Shown: positions 41,914 through 51,361 of the stretch, one piece after another
Position numbering within the stretch: the first letter of the stretch is position 1
Layout: every line of letters starts with the position of its first letter
Origin: Chondrus crispus
Lineage: Eukaryota > Rhodophyta > Florideophyceae > Gigartinales > Gigartinaceae
Direction: 5' to 3'
Length of the DNA: 64,000 bases
Assembly: GCF_000350225.1 (NCBI RefSeq)
Contig: NW_005178701.1
Span: 62,001-126,000, forward strand
Notes under the pieces: model-generated
Seen by the model: only the letters and a program-made list of their open reading frames with translations
Databases searched by the model: none
Told to the model about the DNA's origin: nothing
Program-made: the position numbers and the translations under genes

Positions 41914-42951
41914 GGACAAATTTTTTGCTTTTCATGTGTGCTGTTCGGCTCCGGGAGATATGCTCACTTTTTTGAAGCGCTGGGTTAAACAGAATGGTCT
42001 AGACTTGCTGTCGGTTGTCTGAATGGCGGTCTGAAGAGTTTGTTGCGAGGATGTGATAGATTGTTCCACTCTACGTGGAGCTTTGTGTTTGTTAACCTAT
42101 GCGTGGTCGAGCTCTTTATAGTCTTACTCCCCGCTCTTACTCCGCGCCCTTGTAGAGTATCCTGCGGCCGTACGGCTGTTTTAGTGTGGCATTGCAAGGA
42201 CAGGCTGAATATTACGTAAAGAAAGGTCGAGAGGTATTGTTTTCACCTGACACCAGTTTCACGTGGAGCCGCGCATTGCTACGATCGAAAACAAAAGCGA
42301 ATGCAAGCGTTTTCCTGAACATAGACGACGCAATACATGCTGATCTGACTTGCCATCGATGCAGCGGACAGAGCAGAGCAAATGCGGCGGGCGGCGGTAC
42401 TACTGTATGAGGTTTACGCACGCCTTTGCAATCGTACAGGAAAGCAATTCACAGTTGAACCCGCGGCTTTCGGGCCTATCTGTTGCGAGTTAAGCAGTCG
42501 ATCATGAATGAGTTGTTCTCAGCTACACTTGACATGTTAAAAATGGGTCTGTCCGAAATGCGTTTGTGTGCAGGCCCACCTCAAAGCGTGTCGGAGGTCC
42601 AGTTTGGAGAGAGTATAGAAGCAAGATGTGTGCAGAGAGTAGATGAGAATTGGAAGGGGGAATATATTTGGCGGTGACTAAAAAACAACGCGTTGCTCGC
42701 AGCTCAGAACATATCGCAAACGTGCATAAAAATATCGTGCTTGGTGGTTTAATTTTAAAAACTTTTCTAAGAGTTTCAGTCGGACAACACCAGTCACGCA
42801 CCACTCTGCCCCGATAACAAGAGACCGCGATTGTCTCCCGCACTTGCCCACAAGCGGCACTTCCGGACACGTCCCAGCGATCAACACCTTTGTAAGTCGC
42901 AACGATTCTCTCCCCGAGCCTCAAGCCGTGCCACTCACCCACCTTTCCAAA
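41914..42951. other. Intergenic, no gene supported
   Basis: About 1 kb between RPS27 and the next small gene. Only short frames without motifs. Confidence 0.5.
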
Positions 42952-43209
42952 ATGAGCTCCCCGGCGTCCGAATTCAACGTGACCAGCAGCAAAGAGAAGC
43001 CGACAGCGTCCGACTCGTTGATGAAAGTAACGAAAGAAGCTACCGGCCCCTTTCTGTCCGGCGTGATGCAGGGTTTTGCTCACGTGGCGGTAAAGCGTGT
43101 GCGCGAGTGGCGCGAGGAGCGCCGGAAGGTGCGAGAGGAGGCGGCGGCAGCGACGGCGACGACGGTGGCGGCGGCGGCGGCGGAGGAGATCGAGAAGGCG
43201 GAAATATGA
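42952..43209 (+). CDS. Small basic/acidic hypothetical protein (85 aa)
   Basis: Starts at ATG 42,952 in a good context (CCAAAATGAGC). The product opens MSSPASEFNVTSSKEK, has an amphipathic or short hydrophobic stretch ATGPFLSGVMQGFAHVAV near residues 31-48, then a strongly charged helix REWREERRKVREE and an Ala-rich tail. Third positions favour G/C like the neighbouring host genes, supporting coding. It is followed within 90 bases by a small gene on the other strand. No family recognised; a small organellar or membrane-associated protein is possible. The overlapping long minus-strand frame is Pro/Arg/Ser-rich and less credible. Confidence 0.45.
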   Translation: MSSPASEFNVTSSKEKPTASDSLMKVTKEATGPFLSGVMQGFAHVAVKRVREWREERRKVREEAAAATATTVAAAAAEEIEKAEI

Positions 43210-43296
43210 GGCTGCAGAAGTGAGCGGCGCGAGGCAAGGAGTCGGCTCGGGGTAGGTGGCGAGGAAATGTGACGGTGGAGCGGGCGAAGGGGGCGG

Positions 43297-43440
43297 TCAA
43301 GAGGATTCGGGAGGGCGGACGGCCGCGCGCTTTTGGGCGCTGATAGCGAAGTAGGCAGCGGCGATCGAGGATGGGACTATCACGAGCTCCATCCAGGTGG
43401 CGGCGCGAGAGACATAGGAGCGGAGGTAGGCGGAGACCAT
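43297..43440 (-). CDS. 47-aa single-pass membrane microprotein
   Basis: A short minus-strand frame with a strong start context (GTCACCATGG). The product begins MVSAYLRSYVSRAATW, has a hydrophobic segment MELVIVPSSIAAAYFAIS long enough for one membrane span, then a basic stretch QKRAAVR and a short polar end. Codons are strongly G/C-ending like the host genes. The layout, a short positively charged N-terminus, one helix and a basic tail, resembles accessory subunits of mitochondrial inner-membrane complexes, but I cannot assign a family. It diverges from SUZ12 across a 680-bp spacer. Confidence 0.45.
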   Translation of the reverse strand: MVSAYLRSYVSRAATWMELVIVPSSIAAAYFAISAQKRAAVRPPESS

Positions 43441-44119
43441 GGTGACTTGAGAGGGGAGGAATGCGAAAGCGGTGGGATTCGATGGTGCGAAAGAGGGCTT
43501 GGTGGTGGGCGATGGCCAGAAGGCCGCGATATGGGAGGAAGATGCATGTAATTGGGCATGTAATTGGGCATGTAATTGGGCGGTGGAATGAATTAAGATT
43601 TACTGATTTTACTGAGTTTTGTGTAATTGCGTGCACTTTTCGCAATCTGGTTGCGCTCAGATGTTCTGCTTTGCCAGTTGGCGTCGGTGGAAAGGGTTTC
43701 AAAACCCTTTGGTTTTGACCCCTGGTTTTGAAACAAGCGATGCATGCCGCAATGATTAACAAACGCTTCGATGCGCGGGTTGTAAGATAGGGTTACCCAG
43801 CAGGCGCAGACGATGGTGAGAAAGGTGTGGACGCGGGACATGCCGTCAAGGTTGGACACCGACCCGCCTATTTGGTACAGTATTCTGTGTGCATCAAGAG
43901 AGATGAGGACAATACACGTGTACGAGATGGGCGGGCCCTTTTGCTCTTGGCCGATTGTTGACAACGTTTGTCAACAGCTTTATATTTTCCTAAATTACAG
44001 CAAAAACTTCGCTGTCACTCTTGAGCATTGCAAAAATTGATCCTGTCTCCCTCCCTCTCCCCGCTGTCTGCACCCCCATCCTCCGCACCGAACCTCACTC
44101 TCTCACCTCGCCCCTCACC
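43441..44119. promoter_or_regulatory. Shared upstream region of the microprotein gene and SUZ12
   Basis: 679 bases between two divergent starts. It contains a three-copy tandem of a 12-bp CATGTAATTGGG unit (about 43,545-43,582). It also has an inverted repeat TGTTGACAA-CGT-TTGTCAACA (43,956-43,976), 144 bases before the SUZ12 start, a candidate protein-binding site. Confidence 0.4.
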
Positions 44120-46480
44120 ATGGGCAGGAACGACGCCATCGACACGATGGACCTCACACTGTCCGACTCCGATGCGGACCGCCCTCTGCGCTCGCGCACC
44201 TCCCGTGCGCGCCCGCGCTCGCGCTCGCGCGCACGCTCTGCTCCGCGCACGCGGTCTCCGCCCCCGTCGACACCCTCGTCTCCACCGGACGTCGTCTCCC
44301 GTCTGCACGACCTGCAACTCCCAGGCCGCCCGCCTTTCCTCATGCGCAACCTCTCCTACGTCGTACGCGACCGCCACCGCGCTCGCGGCGCCCTCTGGGA
44401 CATCCGCTGGCTCACGCCCTCCGCCCGCTCCGCCTCCTCCCCGCGCCATCTCACCCTCACCCTCCGTCCGTCCAACTGCCGTCTGCGCTTGGGCGTCGCT
44501 GCCCAGCTGCTCCACCCTAACCGTCCGATGTCCAAAGTCTTGGAATCCCCGTACGTTCCGCCCGCAGCCCAGCTGCGCGTTTCGCTCGTCCTTCACACGG
44601 ACACGGGCCGCGTCGCCTTCGGGCATCGCGCCGTCACCGTCAGGCTCTGGCCTGCTGAGCATGTTGAGAAGGGCGTCGAGGTCCAGGACGTCGCCGCCGC
44701 GGTCACCTTTGACTTGTCAGCCGCTATTGCGCTGCGCGGCGCCACCCCGTCCGCCTTGTCTCTTCTACTCCAGCTGACTTCTAATTCCGACATGGCGAAA
44801 CAGGAAAATGCACATCCGGCTACTCTCAGGGGCGAGCTTCTGCTTATTGATCGTGTTTTGGGGGATAAACCGGTCCCGAACGGCCGCGTTTCAGTCCCGA
44901 TGAGGTTTGCATCGGCCGACGCTTCGCCCGTGCCGCCGAAGCCACAGGGCAAGACCCCGTTGTCGAGAGAGCATTTGCTTGATGAAGACTCATCGGAGGA
45001 GATCACTTCAGGAGAGGAGCGGGTCGCGTCGACACGAGCGCCTCGTGCGTCAGGGAAGGCGCGGGGCAAGGTGCCCAACTCTTCGCGGCAGCCGGATGCG
45101 ACGATTGTGCTTGATGTCAGGGGCGCTATTGAACATGCCAAACAGGCCCTGGCGTCTCCAGAACGACCGAAAGTGTTCATCACGTGCTCGTATACGTCCA
45201 AGGAAAACCCGGTCTGGAATGGCTTGGTCAGGCACGACTTTATTTGTCCGTGGTGCCATCGCAACTGCTATCGATTTCGCACTCTGCTCAATCACTTCCA
45301 AGTTGAGCATGATGATATGGGCTTCGCTTTGGAGGGACTGCCTGGTCCTGGCTCAGGTCCTAGCAACGCGCATGTGCAAGGAGTACCCTTCACGCTGAAG
45401 TTTGAGGTTTCGGCGACAGGTTCGCGCTCTGAAGAGAGGGTGCGTAGAGAATCGCAGAAGAGGAACGATGGAAAAGATGGCGAGCGCGGTCTGAGCCATC
45501 CGATGAGTAACGAGGATTTCGAGGATGTTTATGTGAATCCATATAAGTACCCCTTTTTCGGAACTTCAACTCTGGAAGAGAAAAACGAAAGCGGAACGGA
45601 TATTGCTCGGAACGGTATGGCAAGGGTATCGCTGGCAGATACGGAGGGCAAGTCGCAGAGCGACGCTGAATCTGTAGAAACAGACGTTGAAGGTGATGAC
45701 CCAACGAGGGATGTTCCTGATATCCTGAAGGAGGAGTTGTGGAATAGATGCAAGAATTGTCAACGTGGACAGCCCAGATCTAACTATTTCGCAAATGACC
45801 GACAGAGCTTTTGCAGTGAGTTCTGCGAAATCATTTTTGCCAAGAAAATGGAGGATGAACGCGGCACTCCGCCCGCAGAGCGAGGGCCTATGCTCGGGCT
45901 CTCAAGCCTTCCAAGAAAGCCTCCTTTCAACTACCAAGAAAAACTTGGCCATCTCCAGTTGTATCATGTTGTAAGTGTCTGCGAGGCTAAAGAGGAGCAC
46001 TACGATCCCGAGGACCCGGACTCTGAGGAAGAGGTTGATCACTCCTGGAGGCTTGATCTATCCATGGAACGAATTCGCCATCTGGAGAATGCCACACCGA
46101 AGGAGAAGTTATTGTGGATGATGTGGAATAAATTCGCACACGAGAACTACCCCATTCCATCGTTGTACGCTGAAAGGTATACTAGGTTTACTCTTGAACT
46201 GTTCGCTCTGGAGTACGGGAAGCAGGTTGCATTTTACAAGCTCAGAGTTCAGTTTGTAGGATTCTTGCGTGCCCTGCATATACATGGATTAATTGATACC
46301 ACGGCAATTTTGTCCATTATGAAGTGCCTTGACGGCAAGAAAAAGAGGCGTGATCTAGGCGTCAGCACGAGACCAGAGATGGCCCGAGATCCAAATACAA
46401 CCGGTGCAAGCAGTCGGGGAGTCAGTAGACCTAGGAAAGGTCGACGGAGAAACGGGCGATCGCGACTCGGATCAGATTAA
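44120..46480 (+). CDS. SUZ12: Polycomb SUZ12-like protein with VEFS box
   Basis: 786 residues from ATG 44,120 (CACCATGGGC). SUZ12 is the scaffold of Polycomb repressive complex 2, which methylates histone H3 lysine 27 in the nucleus. Residues about 20-55 are Arg/Ser/Pro-rich. A single C2H2 finger (FICPWCHRNCYRF ... LNHFQVEHDD) lies near 373-400. An unusual four-cysteine stretch (CKNCQRGQPRSN ... FCSEFC) lies near 545-575. The VEFS box occupies about 625-730: acidic DPEDPDSEEEVDHSW, then KEKLLWMMWNKFAHE and FVGFLRALHIHGLID, which bind EZH2-type methyltransferase in known complexes. The C-terminus is basic (RPRKGRRRNGRSR). No intron is needed. The stop is only 101 bases from the convergent WD40 gene. 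The frame is open upstream to 44,021, but without an ATG. Confidence 0.92.
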   Translation: MGRNDAIDTMDLTLSDSDADRPLRSRTSRARPRSRSRARSAPRTRSPPPSTPSSPPDVVSRLHDLQLPGRPPFLMRNLSYVVRDRHRARGALWDIRWLTPSARSASSPRHLTLTLRPSNCRLRLGVAAQLLHPNRPMSKVLESPYVPPAAQLRVSLVLHTDTGRVAFGHRAVTVRLWPAEHVEKGVEVQDVAAAVTFDLSAAIALRGATPSALSLLLQLTSNSDMAKQENAHPATLRGELLLIDRVLGDKPVPNGRVSVPMRFASADASPVPPKPQGKTPLSREHLLDEDSSEEITSGEERVASTRAPRASGKARGKVPNSSRQPDATIVLDVRGAIEHAKQALASPERPKVFITCSYTSKENPVWNGLVRHDFICPWCHRNCYRFRTLLNHFQVEHDDMGFALEGLPGPGSGPSNAHVQGVPFTLKFEVSATGSRSEERVRRESQKRNDGKDGERGLSHPMSNEDFEDVYVNPYKYPFFGTSTLEEKNESGTDIARNGMARVSLADTEGKSQSDAESVETDVEGDDPTRDVPDILKEELWNRCKNCQRGQPRSNYFANDRQSFCSEFCEIIFAKKMEDERGTPPAERGPMLGLSSLPRKPPFNYQEKLGHLQLYHVVSVCEAKEEHYDPEDPDSEEEVDHSWRLDLSMERIRHLENATPKEKLLWMMWNKFAHENYPIPSLYAERYTRFTLELFALEYGKQVAFYKLRVQFVGFLRALHIHGLIDTTAILSIMKCLDGKKKRRDLGVSTRPEMARDPNTTGASSRGVSRPRKGRRRNGRSRLGSD

Positions 46481-46581
46481 GAGTGTTAGGTGTTTGTGGT
46501 ATGAGACCGTCATCACTGCTCCGCAACCCCCACCGTGATGGCAAGAGTTGAGCCCGATTGCCCGAGGCCTAATGCTTGGGC

Positions 46582-47787
46582 TTACGAGCCTGCACCTTGG
46601 TCCGAATCGAAACGATGACAGATAACGAAGTCGTTTGTACCATCAGCGATGAGTCTGACATCATCGAAAGTAGCGGCACCAAGGTACTTCGTAAAACCTA
46701 CAATTGAGTAGAGCCTCTGACGCGAGGCAAGTCCGAAAACTGCAACGCTTCCGTCACGGCTAGAGCTCACGACCTTTGAGCCATCAATTTGCACGGACAT
46801 GACTGCTGCTTCATGTTTAGGAAGAGTGCCCAACAATGTACTGTCGTTGAAAGACCACACCTTGAGATTTCCGGCGGCATCCCCGGTGACCAGGACCTGT
46901 GTCTCCTCCCAGAAAGCGAGCGCAGTCGTGTTGGAGTTGTGGCAAACCATAGAAAGCAAATGGAATCCGCGCTCGGCTTGATAAGCCAGAACCCTACCGC
47001 TTGTGGATCCCAACAGCAAATACCCCTTCTCTGTGAGTGTCATTGACAAGACGGGCTCTCCGACCCTTATCATCGATAGCTCCTCACCGGTATCCAAATG
47101 TGACACTCGCACCGTGCCATCAATACTCGCGCTGTATACTCTACTGTTCTTGACATCAAGACGTAAAGCGGAAATCTGGTCTATGTGAGTCTTGATTCTT
47201 ACTTTGGGTAGAGTCAAGACCCCATCAACCGCTTCACCGCGTGCATCCAGCTCATCCCATAAAGAACGCTTTTCATACCGCTCCGTCTGCCACACAGCGA
47301 CTTCACAATCCGATGCACCCGCGCTAACCATGTATGAATCGCGGTAGTGTATAGCCGTAACCTGGCCTGTATGAACATGCCGACAAGTCACGCGCCTTCC
47401 CGACACTAAGTCAGAAAAGACGACTCCCCCCGATGCCGTTCCCATTACAAGAAAGTCATCCTGGAAAGAGAGCTTGCGGACGTAGTCACGAGTGACAGCG
47501 GCGACGACGGAGGCGTCGTATTGTCCCGAGCGCCAATTGCGAGCAATCGTACGATCGCGTATTACCTCCTTGTCACGAAGTAGGGCCAGGCGTCGCTGAA
47601 GTACTTGCCAGGAAGCGTCGCTGCTGGGACTGGGGGAAGAATCATCTCTAGGTGGCGGCGTGGCAGAGCACAAGGGGATGCGCGAACGCGGGCGACGTGC
47701 CGTGTAGGTGGAGAGTGGAGCTGAAATGAATGTTGGAAGAGACATGGCGGGGATGGATAGCTCAACGCCCGCAAGACTCCGGGACAT
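46582..47787 (-). CDS. WD40-repeat protein, possibly plastid-targeted
   Basis: About seven WD/beta-propeller blades: for example GGVVFSDLVSGRRVTC, GASDCEVAVWQTERY, ASIDGTVRVSHLDTGEE, STSGRVLAYQ, GDAAGNLKVWSF and SSRDGSVAVFGL. Before the propeller sits RTIARNWRSGQYDASVV, the short linker often seen ahead of propellers in F-box/WD proteins; no clear F-box is visible. ATGs occur at 47,889, 47,880, 47,787 and 47,745. I chose 47,787 as a compromise: the region MSLPTFISAPLSTYTARRPRSR behind 47,745 looks like a transit peptide (Ser/Thr/Arg-rich, few acids, an early Phe as in red-algal plastid proteins). Function and partner are unknown. Convergent with SUZ12, divergent from the mS23 gene. Confidence 0.82.
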   Translation of the reverse strand: MSRSLAGVELSIPAMSLPTFISAPLSTYTARRPRSRIPLCSATPPPRDDSSPSPSSDASWQVLQRRLALLRDKEVIRDRTIARNWRSGQYDASVVAAVTRDYVRKLSFQDDFLVMGTASGGVVFSDLVSGRRVTCRHVHTGQVTAIHYRDSYMVSAGASDCEVAVWQTERYEKRSLWDELDARGEAVDGVLTLPKVRIKTHIDQISALRLDVKNSRVYSASIDGTVRVSHLDTGEELSMIRVGEPVLSMTLTEKGYLLLGSTSGRVLAYQAERGFHLLSMVCHNSNTTALAFWEETQVLVTGDAAGNLKVWSFNDSTLLGTLPKHEAAVMSVQIDGSKVVSSSRDGSVAVFGLASRQRLYSIVGFTKYLGAATFDDVRLIADGTNDFVICHRFDSDQGAGS

Positions 47788-48622
47788 CGAAGTTTGTGGT
47801 GCGGAGGCTAGGTGAGGAAGAGGACGCAACCATATTCCGTCTACTGTACTGAGATGAGGCAATGTAATGAAATCGAGCATGAACGGCATGAACGGCTGCG
47901 AAGGCTTGAAACGCGTGCGGGTTTGCCCTTCTCTTGATCTGACTTGAATACGGCTTTGTTTGTCTGGTTGCCCTCTGAAAAGCTTCTCGTCGAGCACGAC
48001 TTGTGCGGTGCGAGTGTCAATGTCCAGAGAAATGCCAAAAGCGTGAATAAAAATATATCCAAAGAGATCTCGGCTTTGGAGCTGAAAGCACTGACCTTAT
48101 GCATCGGTGTGGGCATGTGTACAGTATCTATCGTGCAGCGACCCTTGTGTGAAGACCTGGAAATATTAAACAGAAATCTACAAGTTGAAGACATCAGCCC
48201 TTGCTGCAGTTTTTTATGAGGGGCAATGGATACATTACAGTACGTTGCTGTCGGCGATGTTTCTCTTGTTTTGGCCATTCCGTCATAGTTACAGCCTGTA
48301 ACTTACAGATGGCGTCCTCATTGGGTGCGTATGATACTTTGCTGGGATCAATGCGAAAAACAGCCGAAAACCGTGATTTCTCAATTGTCGGAAAGTACTT
48401 CTTGTTTTGTTCCTTGTTTGGGCCCCTACTTTACAGTAACTTTACAGTGCCCTTGCATACAATCGATTAAGGCTTCTCCCTCACGCCCTCCTCTCTAGCT
48501 AGGATACTGCCAATGAATTCTAAAATACGTTGTGCATTGTACTTCGCTACTTCGTATCACCCGCCACACTCGCTTCATCACCAGGCATCGACGCATCAAG
48601 GTCTGAGCTCTAACACCACAAC
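47788..48622. promoter_or_regulatory. Divergent upstream region of the WD40 and mS23 genes
   Basis: About 830 bases between two divergent genes; the first 100 may be coding if an earlier WD40 start is used. No motif stands out. Confidence 0.3.
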
Positions 48623-49126
48623 ATGGGACGCGGGAAGCCCTTCACCCAATCGGTCAACAGATTAATCAACGCTGGCGTAGTCCCGCGCCCGATATGGCTT
48701 TCCACCGTCGAGAACACGAGGCCAGTCTTCGAGCCCATTCGCGAGACAAAGTCGCGAAGGATAGAGTATCCCGAAGATCGCTTGCGACAAATCTTCATGG
48801 ATCGCAATCCAGATGCCCGGCGCAGGCCCATCGATCTCAAGGCCCGTTCAATTCCCGAGCGACATCTCGCCGATAAGTTCGTCGCCATTCAGAAGAGGTT
48901 CATGGAGGAAAATGATATGGCAGAAGAGGAGGCCTACAATTCTGCCTATCGGATCATCAACGTGGATGGCATTCAGGGTGGAGAGAAAGAGGAGGTGTAT
49001 GGACCGCTCGTCAATCAGGCGGTGCAGGACGAGGCTGCTAGGCTGTATGTGGCTTCTGTTAGGGACTCGATGCGCGACCAAAAACACTTTCGAGCTTTGT
49101 TGAAGCAAACAAAACAGGAAACTTGA
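48623..49126 (+). CDS. MRPS23: Mitochondrial small-subunit ribosomal protein S23 (mS23)
   Basis: 167 residues, starting MGRGKPFTQSVNRLINAGVV. Family signals: a start helix with LINAGVVPRPIWLSTVENTRP, corresponding to the AGVL-KEKPLW region of animal S23, the motif YPEDRLRQIFMDRNP, and a long C-terminal helix (FVAIQKRFMEENDMAEEEAY) with charged tail. The protein belongs to the mitochondrial ribosome small subunit and is nuclear encoded. The N-terminus is basic and lacks acids over the first 30 residues, consistent with mitochondrial import. The start is the first ATG of the frame, preceded by CAACATGGGA. Length is typical of the family. No intron. Confidence 0.82.
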   Translation: MGRGKPFTQSVNRLINAGVVPRPIWLSTVENTRPVFEPIRETKSRRIEYPEDRLRQIFMDRNPDARRRPIDLKARSIPERHLADKFVAIQKRFMEENDMAEEEAYNSAYRIINVDGIQGGEKEEVYGPLVNQAVQDEAARLYVASVRDSMRDQKHFRALLKQTKQET

Positions 49127-50248
49127 CGCTTTATGGTCGTTCAACTTATTTACTCTCGCCAAATCATGCACTGAAACATTCCAACTGAATCGCGTCAGTA
49201 TTCGGGCACCAAATTGTCCTTAAGTATCCGCTTGACTGTCCCCATGCCTTGTTTTTGGCTGCCGTTGCAAAGCCATGCTTGCATGTCTGGTCTGCCATTC
49301 ATTCGGGGACTGGCATCCCTACACCAGTCATGTATACACGCCGCAAGCGCGGTGCAGGTCTGGAGATCTTCGTGATACAAATATGCATCCTTGTCGCACC
49401 TCTGATGACGAAGGTCTTAGCTGGCCGCTTTTTCAATGGTTATCAAGAAGTCCTGATCTAGCGGGAAGAGCAACTACTTGATGTCTTATATACTTTTGTG
49501 ACCATTGAAGAGGAAGAAAGCTGTGTTTTCTAGACGACCTCTCACTATACTTTACACAGGAATGCTCCTGTCTATATGAAAAGAAGAGTGGAAGAATCTC
49601 TATAGAATTCAGATGCTTCTCGTCTCAACAGAACCTGTGTACTAAAACTGCGTTTGGTGCCTAAGAATGCGAAATCCTGCTGAAAGAAAGGAGTTGGTGT
49701 TATATAAGCGGTGGTGTGTTGCTGGGACCAAAGGGAACAGAAAGATGGACTATTCTTCCACTTTGCAGGCAATAGTATCGCATCACGTCGGGCCCCCAGT
49801 AACCCGGTTTGTCGTGGAATCAGGCAGTGGTCATGTGGTACAAAACGAACGTGACACCACATGTCCGCGATCTTTTTCTAAGTATGCCACGCGAAACCTT
49901 CGCGCTATACAATGTTGACCTCTAATAAATGTATCCCACTGACCAAACTATTTCACTAGATGCTCGCAGGTGCAATACTAGCTCGGTAATTCAGCCAGAT
50001 TCTGGTACAAGCTCGACAATAGTTCTGATCAAGGCATTCCCTATTGGCGCAAGCTTCGCTGCATTGCTACAGCGGGAATGGTACTCTGCCAAGAAGGCCG
50101 GCTAGATGGTATGAGCATGTGCCCAGCCCGAAATCATTTAGGATTGTAGCAGAGTTTTGCTGGGGCACCTCTCTGAAGCCGAACACCAAAAAACAGAAAA
50201 TAAGACGTACAGGTTGCCATTATCCACGGTCCCATAGAGACTGGATAA
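49127..50248. other. Intergenic, no gene supported
   Basis: About 1.1 kb between the mS23 and SNF5 genes. Short frames only, no motif. Confidence 0.5.
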
Positions 50249-51004
50249 TCACCCAACAGACCTTCTCCTCGTCAAATTGTCTGAGGATCGTCTTCGGCCA
50301 GGAGTACGCCAGTTCGTTTCCGCCTTTCCTCTATTCCTCCTTTGCAGTCTTGCTTCTCGTTTTTCCTTGCGCTCAATTCGCTCCTGCTCCTCCAGAGTGA
50401 GGCAAGTCACTGCAGGTTCCCAACGTATAAGCTCTTCAACAGGTCTGACTACGTCCCCTTCCGTTAAGACAGAGCACCTTTGCCGCTTGTCCCTAAACTC
50501 TCCCAATTCAACAAGCTGCTCTCGTATGGCGTGCGCAACGGCTGCGACATGCTCAAAATTGAGGCCTAAATCGGCGCACAACCTCTCTGCAAACGCCTCA
50601 GGAGAATTCTGAGGTTCGTGTAAGTCCCATTCGAACTGGTCTCGAATGACGATACGGCCAATCCTCAAATCCAAATGTACAACATGCCTGCATTCTCCCT
50701 TTGTCGAGGACGGCGGCGGCACGAAGGCCGAGATCTGTTCTTGCATGGCGTCAGCGATTTCATCGCGCCCCGAATCTGCTAAGCCCAAATCGTAGGCCAG
50801 CTGAGCTGCGAAAGACTTTGGAGTCATGTGCTTCTCTCGGAGATTCCATGTGAATGATTCCTGGACACGACGACCGTCCAAATTTAGATCGAGGCGAATT
50901 GGCACAAGGGGTTCGGTTTGCGGGCCGGCGTTCCTCACATCTTCCCCTTCAACTGATGTGCGTGAGCGTTTCGACGAGGAACCATGTTTTCCACCGGCTT
51001 TCAT
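50249..51004 (-). CDS. SNF5: SNF5/SMARCB1 core subunit of SWI/SNF-type remodelling complex
   Basis: 251 residues from ATG 51,004 (MKAGGKHGSSSKRSRTS). Two SNF5 repeats are clear: LVPIRLDLNLDGRRVQESFTW ... TPKSFAAQLAYDLGL (about 33-80) and HVVHLDLRIGRIVIRDQFEW ... SPEAFAERLCADLGL (about 107-155), each followed by a helix (IADAMQEQI, VAHAIREQL). The C-terminus is a basic charged helix (EEQERIERKEKREARLQRR). SNF5 is a core, non-ATPase subunit that helps the remodeller engage the nucleosome acidic patch. The protein is short compared with animal SMARCB1 (about 385) and lacks its N-terminal winged-helix domain, as plant BSH-type homologues do. No intron. It sits in the same 10-kb island as SUZ12. 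Confidence 0.9.
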   Translation of the reverse strand: MKAGGKHGSSSKRSRTSVEGEDVRNAGPQTEPLVPIRLDLNLDGRRVQESFTWNLREKHMTPKSFAAQLAYDLGLADSGRDEIADAMQEQISAFVPPPSSTKGECRHVVHLDLRIGRIVIRDQFEWDLHEPQNSPEAFAERLCADLGLNFEHVAAVAHAIREQLVELGEFRDKRQRCSVLTEGDVVRPVEELIRWEPAVTCLTLEEQERIERKEKREARLQRRNRGKAETNWRTPGRRRSSDNLTRRRSVG

Positions 51005-51361
51005 ATGGAGTTTGAAACAAAAAACGCCAATCCCCCAAGTACACCGCCAAGGTTATTCGCAGGCATGAGCAGTCTCACGTCAAGGAGAAGCGTAAACGCG
51101 TAGCTGTTCCGTGCCAAAAATACTGGTTGAGAAAGGTCTTTCCACGTGTAGTACTTGTCCAACCACTCAGCACATTCCTTACTGATTTGGAGAAAAAATT
51201 TAGTTTATTTTGTTTTTGAAGTCAGTGCTGCCGGCATGTGCGAAATCATTTCAGTGGTTGTTTCTGAACAAGTCTCCACAATGCACATGATGGCTTCAGG
51301 CTGATGGCTTCAGGCTGATGGATTCAGAACATGAAGACCATGACGTTGAAACAAGAAACAG
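51005..51361. promoter_or_regulatory. Upstream region of SNF5
   Basis: About 360 bases. A 12-base tandem GATGGCTTCAGGCT occurs near 51,290-51,318. No promoter motif assigned. Confidence 0.3.

Noticed and set aside
43545..43582. Three-copy CATGTAATTGGG tandem as a regulatory array
   Set aside because: Simple microsatellite-like repeat; no further evidence of function.
43040..43762. 240-codon minus-strand frame over the small genes
   Set aside because: Pro/Arg/Ser/His-rich, driven by GC-rich repeats, and overlaps two small frames with better starts and codon use.
44021..44119. Upstream extension of the SUZ12 frame
   Set aside because: No ATG in the extension; ATG 44,120 has a good context.
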